A stretch of DNA of 64,000 bases, from positions 3,224,001-3,288,000 of the forward strand of contig NZ_PDBS01000001.1 of assembly GCF_002572525.1 (NCBI RefSeq), read 5' to 3'. This document shows, in pieces, positions 37,703 through 45,946 of this stretch. Below the pieces are notes generated by a model, which had not been told where the DNA came from, did no database searches, and saw only the letters and a list, made by a program, of their open reading frames with translations. This DNA comes from Natrinema sp. CBA1119. GTDB taxonomy: Archaea > Halobacteriota > Halobacteria > Halobacteriales > Natrialbaceae. How positions within the stretch are numbered: position 1 is the stretch's first letter; each line of letters opens with the position of its first letter. The position numbers and the translations under genes were made by a program.

Positions 37703-38503
37703 TCAGGCCTCGTAGTCGAAGTTCGGCGACTGGTCGAAGAACTCGTAGGGGTTCTCGAAGACGACCGTCCGAACGTCCTCGCGGTCCCAGCCCCGGTCGA
37801 GCATCCGGTCGCGAGCCTTCGGCACCGCGAGCGGATCCGAGGGGTCCCAGTCCGCGGCGCTATTGAAGATCATGTTGTCGGTGCCGTACTCCTCGAGCAG
37901 ATCGATCGCCGACCCGGTCTCGATCTTGCCCGGATAGAGCGTGAAGCCGATCCAGCAGTCCGTCTGCGTCGAGATATCGATCGTATTCTCCGTGTTGTGA
38001 TCGATGATGATCCGTTCTTGCGTGACGCCCATCTCCTCGATGATTTCGACGATCCGCTCGGTGCCCGACGGCTTGTCCGTGTGGGGCGTGTGGACGATGA
38101 CGGGGAGTTCGCGCTCTTCTGCGATCTCGAGCTGGCGACGGAACGCCCACTCCTCATCGTCGGTCACCTGATCGAAACCGATCTCGCCGACGCCGACGAC
38201 GGGGTCGCGCTCGAGGTACTCCGGAATCCGGTCGACGACCTCCTCGGCCATCTCGCGGTAGTTCGCTTCCTTCGGCTCGAGGCCGATCGTCACGTAGTGG
38301 TCCATCCCGGCGGCCCGCTCGGCGCGGTCGGTTTCGTGCTCGATGATCTGTTCGAAGTAGTCGAAAAAGGCACCCGCGTGGTGTTTGTCCTGGCCGCTCC
38401 AGAACGCGGGCTCGATACAGCACTCGATACCCGCCCGCCGCGCTCGTCGATAGTCGTCGGCCGAGCGCGAAACCATGTGCATGTGAGGATCGATAATCCG
38501 CAT
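37703..38503 (-). CDS. TatD-type metal-dependent hydrolase (EboB-like)
   Basis: A 266-residue amidohydrolase-superfamily protein. The metal-binding pattern is visible: RIIDPHMHMVSRS (HxH), VVGVGEIGFDQ (Glu), LPVIVHTPHTD (His), ERIIIDHNTENT (His) and FNSAADWDPSDP (Asp). The TatD family is nucleases or related hydrolases, but members within the Ebo operon have a distinct uncharacterised role. First gene of the TatD-isomerase-UbiA unit. ATG chosen at the start of MRIIDPHMH; longer frame upstream crosses the promoter region. Confidence 0.85.
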   Translation of the reverse strand: MRIIDPHMHMVSRSADDYRRARRAGIECCIEPAFWSGQDKHHAGAFFDYFEQIIEHETDRAERAAGMDHYVTIGLEPKEANYREMAEEVVDRIPEYLERDPVVGVGEIGFDQVTDDEEWAFRRQLEIAEERELPVIVHTPHTDKPSGTERIVEIIEEMGVTQERIIIDHNTENTIDISTQTDCWIGFTLYPGKIETGSAIDLLEEYGTDNMIFNSAADWDPSDPLAVPKARDRMLDRGWDREDVRTVVFENPYEFFDQSPNFDYEA

Positions 38504-38805
38504 ACGGGCAGTCCAACGACGAAACGGTTTGGTGCTACTGGTCGTTCGATCGCCAAACCCGAGGTTGATGACGGCGAATCGATAGCTCTGGCCGGCGGAA
38601 TACGGTGTTATGAGCTGGCAAAGCTGTATTACTCCCGCTACGCGAGTCATAACGAAACCCGTTCGGCCCCCACGTTCGTGGGAATGACGCTGATCGAGCG
38701 ATCGACGGCAGTGATGAACCCGCTGCAGATCGATCCCGGGAACAGGATGGGTGATCGCGCGTCGAAAATCCGGATCGAGCGGCCGCCGGGAGGGAATGAG
38801 ACCCG
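38504..38805. promoter_or_regulatory. Divergent promoter region between TatD-like gene and inositol-phosphate synthase
   Basis: About 300 bp without a gene, shared by two divergent units. An inverted repeat GTTATGA (38607-38613) and TCATAAC (38647-38653) lies in the middle, with AT-richer sequence between (GCTGTATTACTC), so a common regulator could act on both sides. No clear box A is placed with certainty. Confidence 0.4.
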
Positions 38806-40026
38806 ATGAGTCACGGGGAGGATCCAGCGGTCGACGACGGGGACCGAACGGGCGTCTGGCTCGTCGGGGCACGCGGGAACGTCGCAACGATGTCGATCGT
38901 CGGCGCTCGCGCCATCGCCAGGGGAGCGACCGACACCACCGGGATGGTAACCGAGCGCGATCCGGTCTCGAGCCTCGGGCTCCCGCCCGTCGAGGGGTTC
39001 GTCTTCGGAGGCCACGACATCGAACCGGAGTCACTCGTCGGACAGGCCGAGCGCCAGCGCGATCGAAACGGCGTCCCGGACGCTGACACGCTCGAGACGG
39101 TTCGAGATGATCTGGCCGCGATCGACGAGCGGATCGAGGTCGGCACGGCGGTCAACTGCGGTGCCGCCGTTTCCGAGGACAGCGAACAGCTAGACGAGAC
39201 CCTGCCGATCCGCGATGTCGTCGACCAGATCCGAGACGACTACGAGACGTTCCGCGATAGCCACGCCCTCGAGCGACTCGTCGTCGTCAACGTCGCCTCG
39301 ACGGAACCCGAACTGGCGGAGCCGGAGCGATACGACACGCGCGACGCGCTCGAGCAAGCGATCGACGAGGACGACCGCGACCTCCCTGCCAGCGTCCTCT
39401 ACGCCTACGCCGCGATATCCGACGGACACCCGTTCGTCAACTTCACGCCGAGTGCGGCCAACGCGCTCGGGGGAGTCCGCGAACTCGCGGCCGAAAACGA
39501 GGTTCCGCACGTGGGACGCGACGCGAAGACCGGCGAGACGCTCGTCAAGTCCGCGCTCGCGCCCATGTTCGCCGGCCGCAATCTGCGAGTCATGAGCTGG
39601 GAGGGCCACAACATCCTCGGCAACACGGACGGCCTCGTCCTCGAGGACGAGGCGAACGCCGCCGGTAAGCTCGCGAGCAAGGGCGACGTGCTCGACTCGA
39701 TCCTCCCCGATATCGGTCACAACCGAGTCCGGATCGACTACACGCCCTCCCTGGCCGACTGGAAGACCGCCTGGGATTACATTCACTTCGAGGGCTTCCT
39801 CGAGACGGAGATGAAAATGCAGTTCACCTGGGAGGGGTCGGACTCCGCGCTGGCCGCGCCGCTCGTGCTCGATCTGGTGCGGTTGATCTCTCACGCCGAC
39901 GACCACGGCGACGGCGGGCTTCAGCCCCAGCTCGCGTCGTTCTTCAAGGCCCCGCTCGGCGTCGACGAGCACGACTTCTCCCGGCAGTTGGATCGACTGT
40001 ACGACTACGCCGAGGAGCATCGCTGA
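38806..40026 (+). CDS. Myo-inositol-1-phosphate synthase (inositol-3-phosphate synthase)
   Basis: A 406-residue NAD-dependent enzyme that converts glucose 6-phosphate to inositol 1(3)-phosphate. The dinucleotide fold is GVWLVGARGNVATMSIVGA. The conserved DLPASVLYAYAAISDGHPFVNFTPSA and VGRDAKTGETLVKSALAP segments and MSWEGHNILGNTDG match the synthase core, and YTPSLADWKTAWDYIHFEGF is the catalytic helix region. In haloarchaea the product feeds phosphatidylinositol-type lipids and compatible solutes. Here it begins a unit with the alkaline-phosphatase-like gene (53 bp gap), opposite to the TatD-isomerase-UbiA unit. Confidence 0.92.
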   Translation: MSHGEDPAVDDGDRTGVWLVGARGNVATMSIVGARAIARGATDTTGMVTERDPVSSLGLPPVEGFVFGGHDIEPESLVGQAERQRDRNGVPDADTLETVRDDLAAIDERIEVGTAVNCGAAVSEDSEQLDETLPIRDVVDQIRDDYETFRDSHALERLVVVNVASTEPELAEPERYDTRDALEQAIDEDDRDLPASVLYAYAAISDGHPFVNFTPSAANALGGVRELAAENEVPHVGRDAKTGETLVKSALAPMFAGRNLRVMSWEGHNILGNTDGLVLEDEANAAGKLASKGDVLDSILPDIGHNRVRIDYTPSLADWKTAWDYIHFEGFLETEMKMQFTWEGSDSALAAPLVLDLVRLISHADDHGDGGLQPQLASFFKAPLGVDEHDFSRQLDRLYDYAEEHR

Positions 40027-40079
40027 TACGCAATACTCCCCGCTGACCGCCGTTCCAGCCCGACACGTTCCCGAGACCC

Positions 40080-41468
40080 ATGCCCGAACTCACGATTCCC
40101 GAAACGACCGAGACGGCCGGCCGAACGATCGTCCTCGATGTCGTCGGCCTCCAGCCCCAGCACATCGACGCCGACCGAACGCCGACGCTCGAGTCGTACT
40201 TCCCGAGCGAACGCGTGACCGACCTCAGGCCACCGTTTCCAGCCGTCACGGTTCCGGCTCAGACCACCCTCGCGACCGGATGCGGTCCCGGCGAGCACGG
40301 CGACGTCTCGAGCGGCGAGTACGACCGCGAGCGAAAAACCGCCGAGTTCTGGGAGCGCGACCGCGACGGTCGCGACCGGATCTGGGAGACCGCGAGCGAC
40401 GAGGCCGGGCTGACCACCGGCGTCCTGAACTTCCAGCACTTGATCGGGACGAGCGCCGACGTGGCGGTCACACCGTCGCCGATCGAGGACGAGAACAACG
40501 ACATCCTCGAGATGAACTGCTGGACGAACCCCGACGGCTTCTACGACGACCTTCGGGAGGAACTTGGGCACTTCCCCCTGCACAACTACTGGGGACCCGG
40601 CGCGAACGAGGAGGGGAGCCGCTGGATCCTCGCGGCCGCGAGCGAGGCGATCGACCGGTTCGATCCCGACCTGCTGTGGATCTACGTTCCCCACCTGGAT
40701 TACGCCGGGCAGAGCGACGGTCCCGACAGCGACGCCTTCACGACGGCACTCGAGACCGTCGACGACCTCCTCGAGACGTTCCTCGCGGACCTCTCCGAAA
40801 CGGACCGCTGGGACGAGACGGTCCTCACCCTCGTCAGCGAGTACGGGTTTCACGAGGTGGATCGACCGCTGTTCCCCAATCGCGCGCTCCGGGAGGCCGG
40901 GTTGCTCGAGACGGACGCGGAGGGCGACGCCGACATCCCCGGTTCGGACGCGTTCGCGATGGTCGACCACCAGATCGCACACGTCTACGCCGACGAGGGA
41001 GCGGTCGACGCCGCTCGAGACGCGCTCGCGGGGCTCGAGGGAATCGACGCGGTCCTCGCTGACTCGGGGAAGGCCGAGCGCGGGATCGACCACCCGAACG
41101 CGGGCGACCTCGTCCTCGTGGCCGAACCGGACACCTGGTTCCAGTACTACTGGTGGAACGACCGCGCGAACGCGCCGCCCTACGCGACCGAGATGGACAT
41201 CCACGCCAAACCCGGCTTCGACCCCTGTGAGTTGTTCTTCGGCGACGAGGGACTCGTCTCGCTGGACGCCTCGCAAGTGAGCGGCTCCCACGGTCGCGTC
41301 GACGAATCCGCGTTCGGCTGTTTCGGCCTCGGCGGTCCGGCCGCGCCCGAACTCGAGGGTGACGGGCCGGTCGACGCGACGGACGTGACGCCGACTATCG
41401 TGGACTTACTCGGGCTCGAGGGGGAGCTCTCGATGCCGCTCGAGGGGTCGTCGCTTCGACGGCCCTGA
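40080..41468 (+). CDS. Alkaline phosphatase/NPP-superfamily protein (EboF-like)
   Basis: A 462-residue protein of the nucleotide pyrophosphatase/phosphodiesterase superfamily. The nucleophile region is PAVTVPAQTTLATGCGPGEHGD; the metal sites include the N-terminal Asp in VLDVVGL, YVPHLDYAGQSDGPDS, and the final His in SGSHGRVDESAFG. The usual SDHG motif reads SEYGFHEV, so two canonical ligands are changed. EboF proteins belong to this superfamily. No signal peptide is visible, so it acts in the cytoplasm. A T-rich CTTTTTAC sequence 55 bp after the stop may be its terminator or the tRNA promoter. Confidence 0.85.
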   Translation: MPELTIPETTETAGRTIVLDVVGLQPQHIDADRTPTLESYFPSERVTDLRPPFPAVTVPAQTTLATGCGPGEHGDVSSGEYDRERKTAEFWERDRDGRDRIWETASDEAGLTTGVLNFQHLIGTSADVAVTPSPIEDENNDILEMNCWTNPDGFYDDLREELGHFPLHNYWGPGANEEGSRWILAAASEAIDRFDPDLLWIYVPHLDYAGQSDGPDSDAFTTALETVDDLLETFLADLSETDRWDETVLTLVSEYGFHEVDRPLFPNRALREAGLLETDAEGDADIPGSDAFAMVDHQIAHVYADEGAVDAARDALAGLEGIDAVLADSGKAERGIDHPNAGDLVLVAEPDTWFQYYWWNDRANAPPYATEMDIHAKPGFDPCELFFGDEGLVSLDASQVSGSHGRVDESAFGCFGLGGPAAPELEGDGPVDATDVTPTIVDLLGLEGELSMPLEGSSLRRP

Positions 41469-41587
41469 CCGGAACTGGTCTCGTGCGTGATAGCGTGTCA
41501 CCCCCAGCCCGGAACGGAACCCTTTTTACTAGCCCCCGGCAACGACCAGTTGCACACAGCGCGTGTGGTAGATGGCTCCGTTGCTGA

Positions 41588-41604
41588 GACGGACGAAGTC
41601 CGTC
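41588..41604 (+). repeat. Hairpin in the leader of tRNA-Glu
   Basis: GACGGAC-GAA-GTCCGTC is a perfect 7-bp stem with 3-nt loop. It sits within an outer CTCCG/CGGAG pairing (41576-41580 with a later complement near 41611-41615). Confidence 0.7.
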
Positions 41605-41633
41605 GATGCTCGGAGTAGAGAGCGAAGCGATAT

Positions 41634-41708
41634 GCTCCGTTGGTGTAGTCCGGCCAATCATTTCGGCCTTTCGAGCCGATGACCTGGGTTCAAATCCCAG
41701 ACGGAGCA
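41634..41708 (+). tRNA. tRNA-Glu (anticodon UUC)
   Basis: A 75-nt cloverleaf: acceptor GCTCCGT pairs with ACGGAGC, the D-arm carries the A-x-TCCGGCC loop, the anticodon stem TCGGC/GCCGA holds loop CTTTCGA with anticodon TTC, and the T-arm CTGGG-TTCAAAT-CCCAG is standard. The discriminator is A, and CCA is not encoded. No intron. A CTTTTTACTAG box about 100 bp upstream could be the promoter. Confidence 0.96.
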
Positions 41709-41808
41709 CTCTTCTGAGGAACGAAGTGACGAAGAAGGAAGCGCACGTTCTGGGATTTGAATCAGACGAGTCGCAGCACCGAGCGTAGCGAGGTGATCGC
41801 CTCGGCGT

Positions 41809-41830
41809 GGTTCAAACCCCAGACGGAGCG
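41809..41830 (+). repeat. Duplicate of the tRNA-Glu 3' end (T-arm and acceptor)
   Basis: GGTTCAAACCCCAGACGGAGCG repeats the last 22 nt of the tRNA with two changes, 122 bp downstream. Such partial tRNA 3' copies arise as attachment-site remnants of integrating elements or from tRNA gene decay. No integrase gene lies in the 500-bp gap. Confidence 0.7.
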
Positions 41831-42205
41831 ATAGTTTGAGAGACGTGGTTGGTTTCCATCTCTCGGAGCGCAGTCCTCTCTCGAGTCACGAGTGCATCTC
41901 TCCCCGAACGGATCCCAAACGACAGATTTGCGACGAGCGAATTCTCGAGTCGTCAACGTTACACACGAGAATCCGACTCGAGAAAGGACGAGCGATAGCG
42001 TCGGTTTCAATCGGTCCGTCGGGTAGTGACGTTCGTTCGGTTGGCGGATACACATGACACCGAAGCGGCGATGACGATTCGTCTATTTGCACCAATCCAC
42101 GCCCATACGAGGCTCGTCCGTTTATCTCACAACATCGGCTCAGTAGCCACGGATAGAACTGGATATTCGTAAACTCCTAGTAGATGGAGCACTTCATACC
42201 AGCTA
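41831..42205. other. Gap upstream of the Lrp regulator, no gene seen
   Basis: About 375 bp with ordinary composition. An open frame from 41836 has no motif and no haloarchaeal amino-acid bias. The region must hold the Lrp promoter; GTTTATCTC (42119-42127) and GGATATTCG (42161-42169) are candidates without decisive spacing. Confidence 0.4.
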
Positions 42206-42661
42206 ATGACCTACGAACACTTGGACTCAGATCTGGTAAACAAACTGCTTGACGATGGCCGAGCGAGCCTCCGCAGCCTCGCCGAAGAACTCGATGTCTC
42301 CGTCACGACGGTCTCGAACCACCTCTCCGACCTCGAGGAGGAAGGCGTCATCGAGGGCTACACGCCGAAAGTCGACTACGATGCGGTGGGGTACGATGTC
42401 ACTGCCATCATGCAACTGAAAGCCGAAGGGAGCGCGCTTCCGGAAATCACGCAGACACTGAAGGACCACCGCCAGATGATCTCCGTCTACGAGGTCACGG
42501 GGGACTACGACGTAATCGCCATCGGGAAGTTCAAAGATACGGACGACATGAACGACGAGATCAAGTCCCTGATCACCGATCCCGACATCAACCAGTCGAA
42601 TACGAGTATCGTGCTCAACGCTGTCTCCGAAAACGAACAGTTCGAACTCGACACGGAGTAA
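42206..42661 (+). CDS. Lrp/AsnC-family transcriptional regulator
   Basis: A 151-residue regulator. The N-terminal winged helix is [43 protein letters not shown]. The RAM ligand-binding domain follows ([30 protein letters not shown], with the Gly-Asp/Tyr-Asp ligand turn). Length is normal. It precedes the quinoprotein genes on the same strand but with a separate 305-bp promoter gap, so a link is possible but unproven. Confidence 0.93.
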   Translation: MTYEHLDSDLVNKLLDDGRASLRSLAEELDVSVTTVSNHLSDLEEEGVIEGYTPKVDYDAVGYDVTAIMQLKAEGSALPEITQTLKDHRQMISVYEVTGDYDVIAIGKFKDTDDMNDEIKSLITDPDINQSNTSIVLNAVSENEQFELDTE

Positions 42662-42966
42662 CCGCGTTTCGGTCCTCGAGCTGGTGAGCGATCTCGACAG
42701 CAACTGCGGACGCCCCGTCTCCGCGCGTTCGGTAGCGGCGGCTTGGGTGTGATTATCCGATCGGGACCCCGAATTACTCTGTTTTCGAGGATGGAAACAG
42801 CTGATTGTCCGTCGGACTGGAATACTAACATCCGGTTGTTTTGTGATGCTAACTACCGCTCTCTCACGAGACAAATACAGTGAATCGGCGCTCCTGAAGA
42901 AATATATTCTATACCAGAAACTGTGGAAGCTTCTATTGAGTCGGACGGCGTCTCTCGAGAAGAGTC
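42662..42966. promoter_or_regulatory. Promoter region of the PQQ-dehydrogenase operon
   Basis: A 305-bp gap without a gene. GAAATATATTCTATACC at about 42898-42914 is the strongest AT-rich box in the gap, 55-65 bp before the ATG. G+C drops here relative to both sides. Confidence 0.5.
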
Positions 42967-43905
42967 ATGGCATATGGTACCAATCCTGAAAAGAGGTACA
43001 GCTACGGGGAGGTGAGCGACGAGGATCGTCGCGACTTTCTCAAAGCCCTCGGCGTCATCGCCGGCGGCGGTATCGCCGGTGCGACGCTGCGCGATCTCCG
43101 CGCGGAGGTCTCGAGCGGTGCCGCGGAGGGGCTCGCAGAGATGGGCGAGGCCGTTCGCGGTGGACTGACGGGAACGCTTGACCCGGCGCTGTTGAACGAG
43201 CAACTGGCGGGGCTCGAGGCGAGCTTCGAACTGTTGCCCGAACTGGAGTCGATGGGGGTTCCCGAGCAGGGTGCGTCGGCGTACCAGGAGCTGACGACGG
43301 CGGCGTGGGCGATCAACGATCACCTCGCGGAGGTCGGCTTCTTCGCGAGCGCGGAGGAGAACCTGCCGGCGTTCGAGCCCGATCACATCGAGGCAACGAC
43401 ACGGCAGTTGCTGCATATGGACACGCTGCCGGCCACGCTTTCCGAGATCGGGTTCTCGGAGCAGGAACAGACGGCGCTGGTGACCAATATCGTGAACACG
43501 CGCGAGCAGCTATCGTGGTGGCTGGCGACACCTGACTATCCGCCGGCGGACGCCGTCGAAGACGGTGTCGTCCACGAGTACGTCGCACCGCTTCATCAGC
43601 GGGCCGCAGAAGGCTCGCTACTGTGGATCGACGGGCTCGATCACTTCCTCTGGCAGCGAGAGCCGCTCATTACCGGGGAGATGATCGATCGCGGCCTCTG
43701 GGACATCAAGTCGATGCTCGGCGGGTACTACCTGATGAGTTCGGCTGTACGTGACCTTGCGAACGGGCAAATCGCCGACGAGGAGCTTTCGACACTGATC
43801 ACGGCGGGATCCGCGATCGAGATCATCGGTCAGGAGTTCCTGCTCACCGACACCGTCCGAATTACAGATGAGAAGCGCGCACCGAAGGGGGTGATCGACC
43901 AATGA
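42967..43905 (+). CDS. Tat-targeted protein of unknown function, coupled to PQQ-dehydrogenase
   Basis: A 312-residue protein with a Tat motif DRRDFLKALG (about residues 21-30) and a short hydrophobic region VIAGGGIAGATL. The remainder is helical and acidic with no Cys and no known domain. Conserved-looking stretches are GLTGTLDPALLNEQLAGLEA and SMLGGYYLMSSAVRDLANGQ. Its last codon overlaps the PQQ-dehydrogenase start (ATGA). By analogy to multi-subunit dehydrogenases, it may be the Tat-guided partner that carries the next protein across the membrane; this is inference. Confidence 0.8.
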   Translation: MAYGTNPEKRYSYGEVSDEDRRDFLKALGVIAGGGIAGATLRDLRAEVSSGAAEGLAEMGEAVRGGLTGTLDPALLNEQLAGLEASFELLPELESMGVPEQGASAYQELTTAAWAINDHLAEVGFFASAEENLPAFEPDHIEATTRQLLHMDTLPATLSEIGFSEQEQTALVTNIVNTREQLSWWLATPDYPPADAVEDGVVHEYVAPLHQRAAEGSLLWIDGLDHFLWQREPLITGEMIDRGLWDIKSMLGGYYLMSSAVRDLANGQIADEELSTLITAGSAIEIIGQEFLLTDTVRITDEKRAPKGVIDQ

Positions 43906-45782
43906 CGTACGAATCACATCTTGCAGACCTACCAGAGGATGCACCGTGGGACGAAAAACCGGGTGAATCGGTCATCGAACAGCACGATACCGACGCGATT
44001 CCGGAGGTAGACGTCACGGAGGAAGACATCGCGGCGTCGGGCGAAGACGAGACGAACTGGCTCATCTTCGGGAACAACTATCAGGGGCACCGACACACCA
44101 CTGCGGACGTGATCGCGCCGGAGAACGTCGGTGACCTCGAGGTCGAGTACGTTCTCGAACTCGGCGAACCCCCAAACGACTTCCAGGGGTCACCGATCGT
44201 CGTGGGCGGCGATCCGCCGATCATTTACCAGACGATCGGGCCGGATATGCTGTACGCGATACACGGGCGTACCGGTGACATCCTGTGGACGCACTTCTAC
44301 GAAAACGCCGACGGTGCATCCGACGAGACGCCGCCTGCCGAGCGCGGTCCTGCGGTTCTCGGGGACACAGTCTACAAGAGCACGCTCGATCTGGGCGTGC
44401 TCGCGATCGATCGGTACACCGGCGAGGAACAGTGGTACTACAACGGCGCTGCCGCCTATCGGGGGGAGGTTGCGGACGACGTGCGACACGAAGAATTGCA
44501 GTGGGAGCGGTCGCGCGGGACGACATCGTCGCACCCGCCGATGATCTACGACGGGATGCTGATGAAGGGCAGTTTCGGCGGCGAATTCGGCGTCAGCGGA
44601 TTCTACGACGCGATCGACCTCGAAGGGAACCCGCAGTGGCGAGTGAATATGACGCCCGAACACGAGTGGGTCGGCGATTCGTGGCAACACGGCGGCGGGA
44701 CCGCGTGGGCCGCGTCGTGTATCGAACCCGACAGCGGGACGGTCGTCATTCCGTCCGCGAACCCAGGTCCGTGGTACGGTACCGTTCGTCCGGGCTGGAA
44801 CCCCTATACCTGCGGTAAAGTCGGTGTCGACATTGAAACCGGCGAATACCAGTGGCACCATCAGGACGCGCCCCACGACTGGTGGGACTATGACTCACCG
44901 AGTCCGCCACTCGTTTTCGAAGAGGAGGTCGACGGTGAGACCAGGAAGTTCGCGACTTGGCCCGGCAAGACCGGTTGGGTGTACACTGTCGACATGGAAA
45001 CCGGCCAGCTCCACCAGCGCAGCGAGGAGTTCGTCCAGCACTACAACATGTGGTCGCTACCGCCGTTCGACGACATCGAGAACGCGCAGTGGATCATGCC
45101 GGACCTCAGGGGTGGCACGAATCCCCAGACGAGTTCCTTCGATCCCCAGAGCAGGACGCTAATCGTCAAAGGGCTCAACCAGCCGATGCGACTCTCCTGG
45201 TTCGAGACGGAGTACGAACCCGGTGAGACGTACATCGGGATGGATATCGAGCATGCGCCGGTGCCGGCTACACAGGAGCAAGAGGAAGAGGAGGAAGAAG
45301 AAACTGCCGACGACGGAGAAGAGGCCGAAGAGGAGAAAGAAGAAACTGCCGATAACGGAGAAGAGGCTGAAGAGGAGAAAGAAGAAACCGCCGACGAAGA
45401 AGCGGACAACGGAGACGGATCGGAAGAAGAGTGGCGAGAAGCGTGGAACGGCTACGTCGGCGTGCTCGCCGGGATCGATCCGATCAGCGGTGAAGTGAAA
45501 TGGCGGAACTGGTACGAGGAGACGCCGCCGTGGGGCGGTTCGTTGACGACGCCGACCGGCGTTACCTTCGCGGGAGACGGTGACGACCTGTTCACCGCGT
45601 TCGAAACCGAGACGGGCCAGCCGTTGGCCTCGTGGGACCTCGGCACCGCCGCGTCCGGTGCGCCGGTCAGCTGGTACGATCCGGGTGAAGGAAAACAGTA
45701 CGTCGCAGCCCCCGCCGGCGGGGAGCGTGAGAACTACACCGAATCGGGCAACCGGTTCGTCGTTTTCTCGCTCTCCGAGTAG
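43902..45782 (+). CDS. PQQ-dependent dehydrogenase (quinoprotein alcohol dehydrogenase type) without signal peptide
   Basis: A 626-residue eight-bladed beta-propeller. Blade motifs of the form AxxxxTGxxxW occur: YAIHGRTGDILWTH, AIDRYTGEEQWYY, VDIETGEYQWHH, YTVDMETGQLH, AGIDPISGEVKW. The catalytic PQQ region HQDAPHDWWDYDSPSPP has the Asp of the WDYD motif. No N-terminal signal is present (MTYESHLADLPEDAPWDEKP), although PQQ enzymes normally act outside the cell. Residues about 460-515 are an acidic repeat insertion. A T-run at 45797-45802 after the stop is a likely terminator. Confidence 0.9.
   Translation: MTYESHLADLPEDAPWDEKPGESVIEQHDTDAIPEVDVTEEDIAASGEDETNWLIFGNNYQGHRHTTADVIAPENVGDLEVEYVLELGEPPNDFQGSPIVVGGDPPIIYQTIGPDMLYAIHGRTGDILWTHFYENADGASDETPPAERGPAVLGDTVYKSTLDLGVLAIDRYTGEEQWYYNGAAAYRGEVADDVRHEELQWERSRGTTSSHPPMIYDGMLMKGSFGGEFGVSGFYDAIDLEGNPQWRVNMTPEHEWVGDSWQHGGGTAWAASCIEPDSGTVVIPSANPGPWYGTVRPGWNPYTCGKVGVDIETGEYQWHHQDAPHDWWDYDSPSPPLVFEEEVDGETRKFATWPGKTGWVYTVDMETGQLHQRSEEFVQHYNMWSLPPFDDIENAQWIMPDLRGGTNPQTSSFDPQSRTLIVKGLNQPMRLSWFETEYEPGETYIGMDIEHAPVPATQEQEEEEEEETADDGEEAEEEKEETADNGEEAEEEKEETADEEADNGDGSEEEWREAWNGYVGVLAGIDPISGEVKWRNWYEETPPWGGSLTTPTGVTFAGDGDDLFTAFETETGQPLASWDLGTAASGAPVSWYDPGEGKQYVAAPAGGERENYTESGNRFVVFSLSE
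45283..45430 (+). repeat. Imperfect repeats encoding an acidic insertion in the PQQ-dehydrogenase
   Basis: Three units of about 45 bp encode EETAD(D/N)GEEAEEEK-type repeats of Glu, Asp and Lys. The insertion lies between two propeller blades and is probably an exposed loop. Confidence 0.8.
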
Positions 45783-45796
45783 GCCTCGACGCGGTC

Positions 45797-45802
45797 TTTT
45801 TT
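45797..45802 (+). terminator. T-run terminator of the PQQ-dehydrogenase transcript
   Basis: TTTTTT lies 15 bp after the stop codon. Archaeal transcription stops at such T-runs. It separates this unit from the convergent gene. Confidence 0.55.
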
Positions 45803-45946
45803 GCCCGCATTTCGACGCCGACCGATCGCGGGAGCGGTTCCCCTCGGTACGATAGTCAGTGACGACTGGATCGCGACCGGCGGCCGACGAACGCTCTCAG
45901 GCTTTCGGTCGAAAAACGAATTGGTGACCGATCTCTTACCGGTCCA

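Noticed and set aside
36653..38809. Rightward 718-codon frame
   Set aside because: Antisense to UbiA, isomerase and TatD genes, all of which have clear motifs. Long antisense frames are common at this G+C content.
41836..42057. 73-codon frame downstream of tRNA-Glu
   Set aside because: No motif, composition unlike haloarchaeal proteins, and no integrase similarity although the tRNA ends are duplicated nearby.
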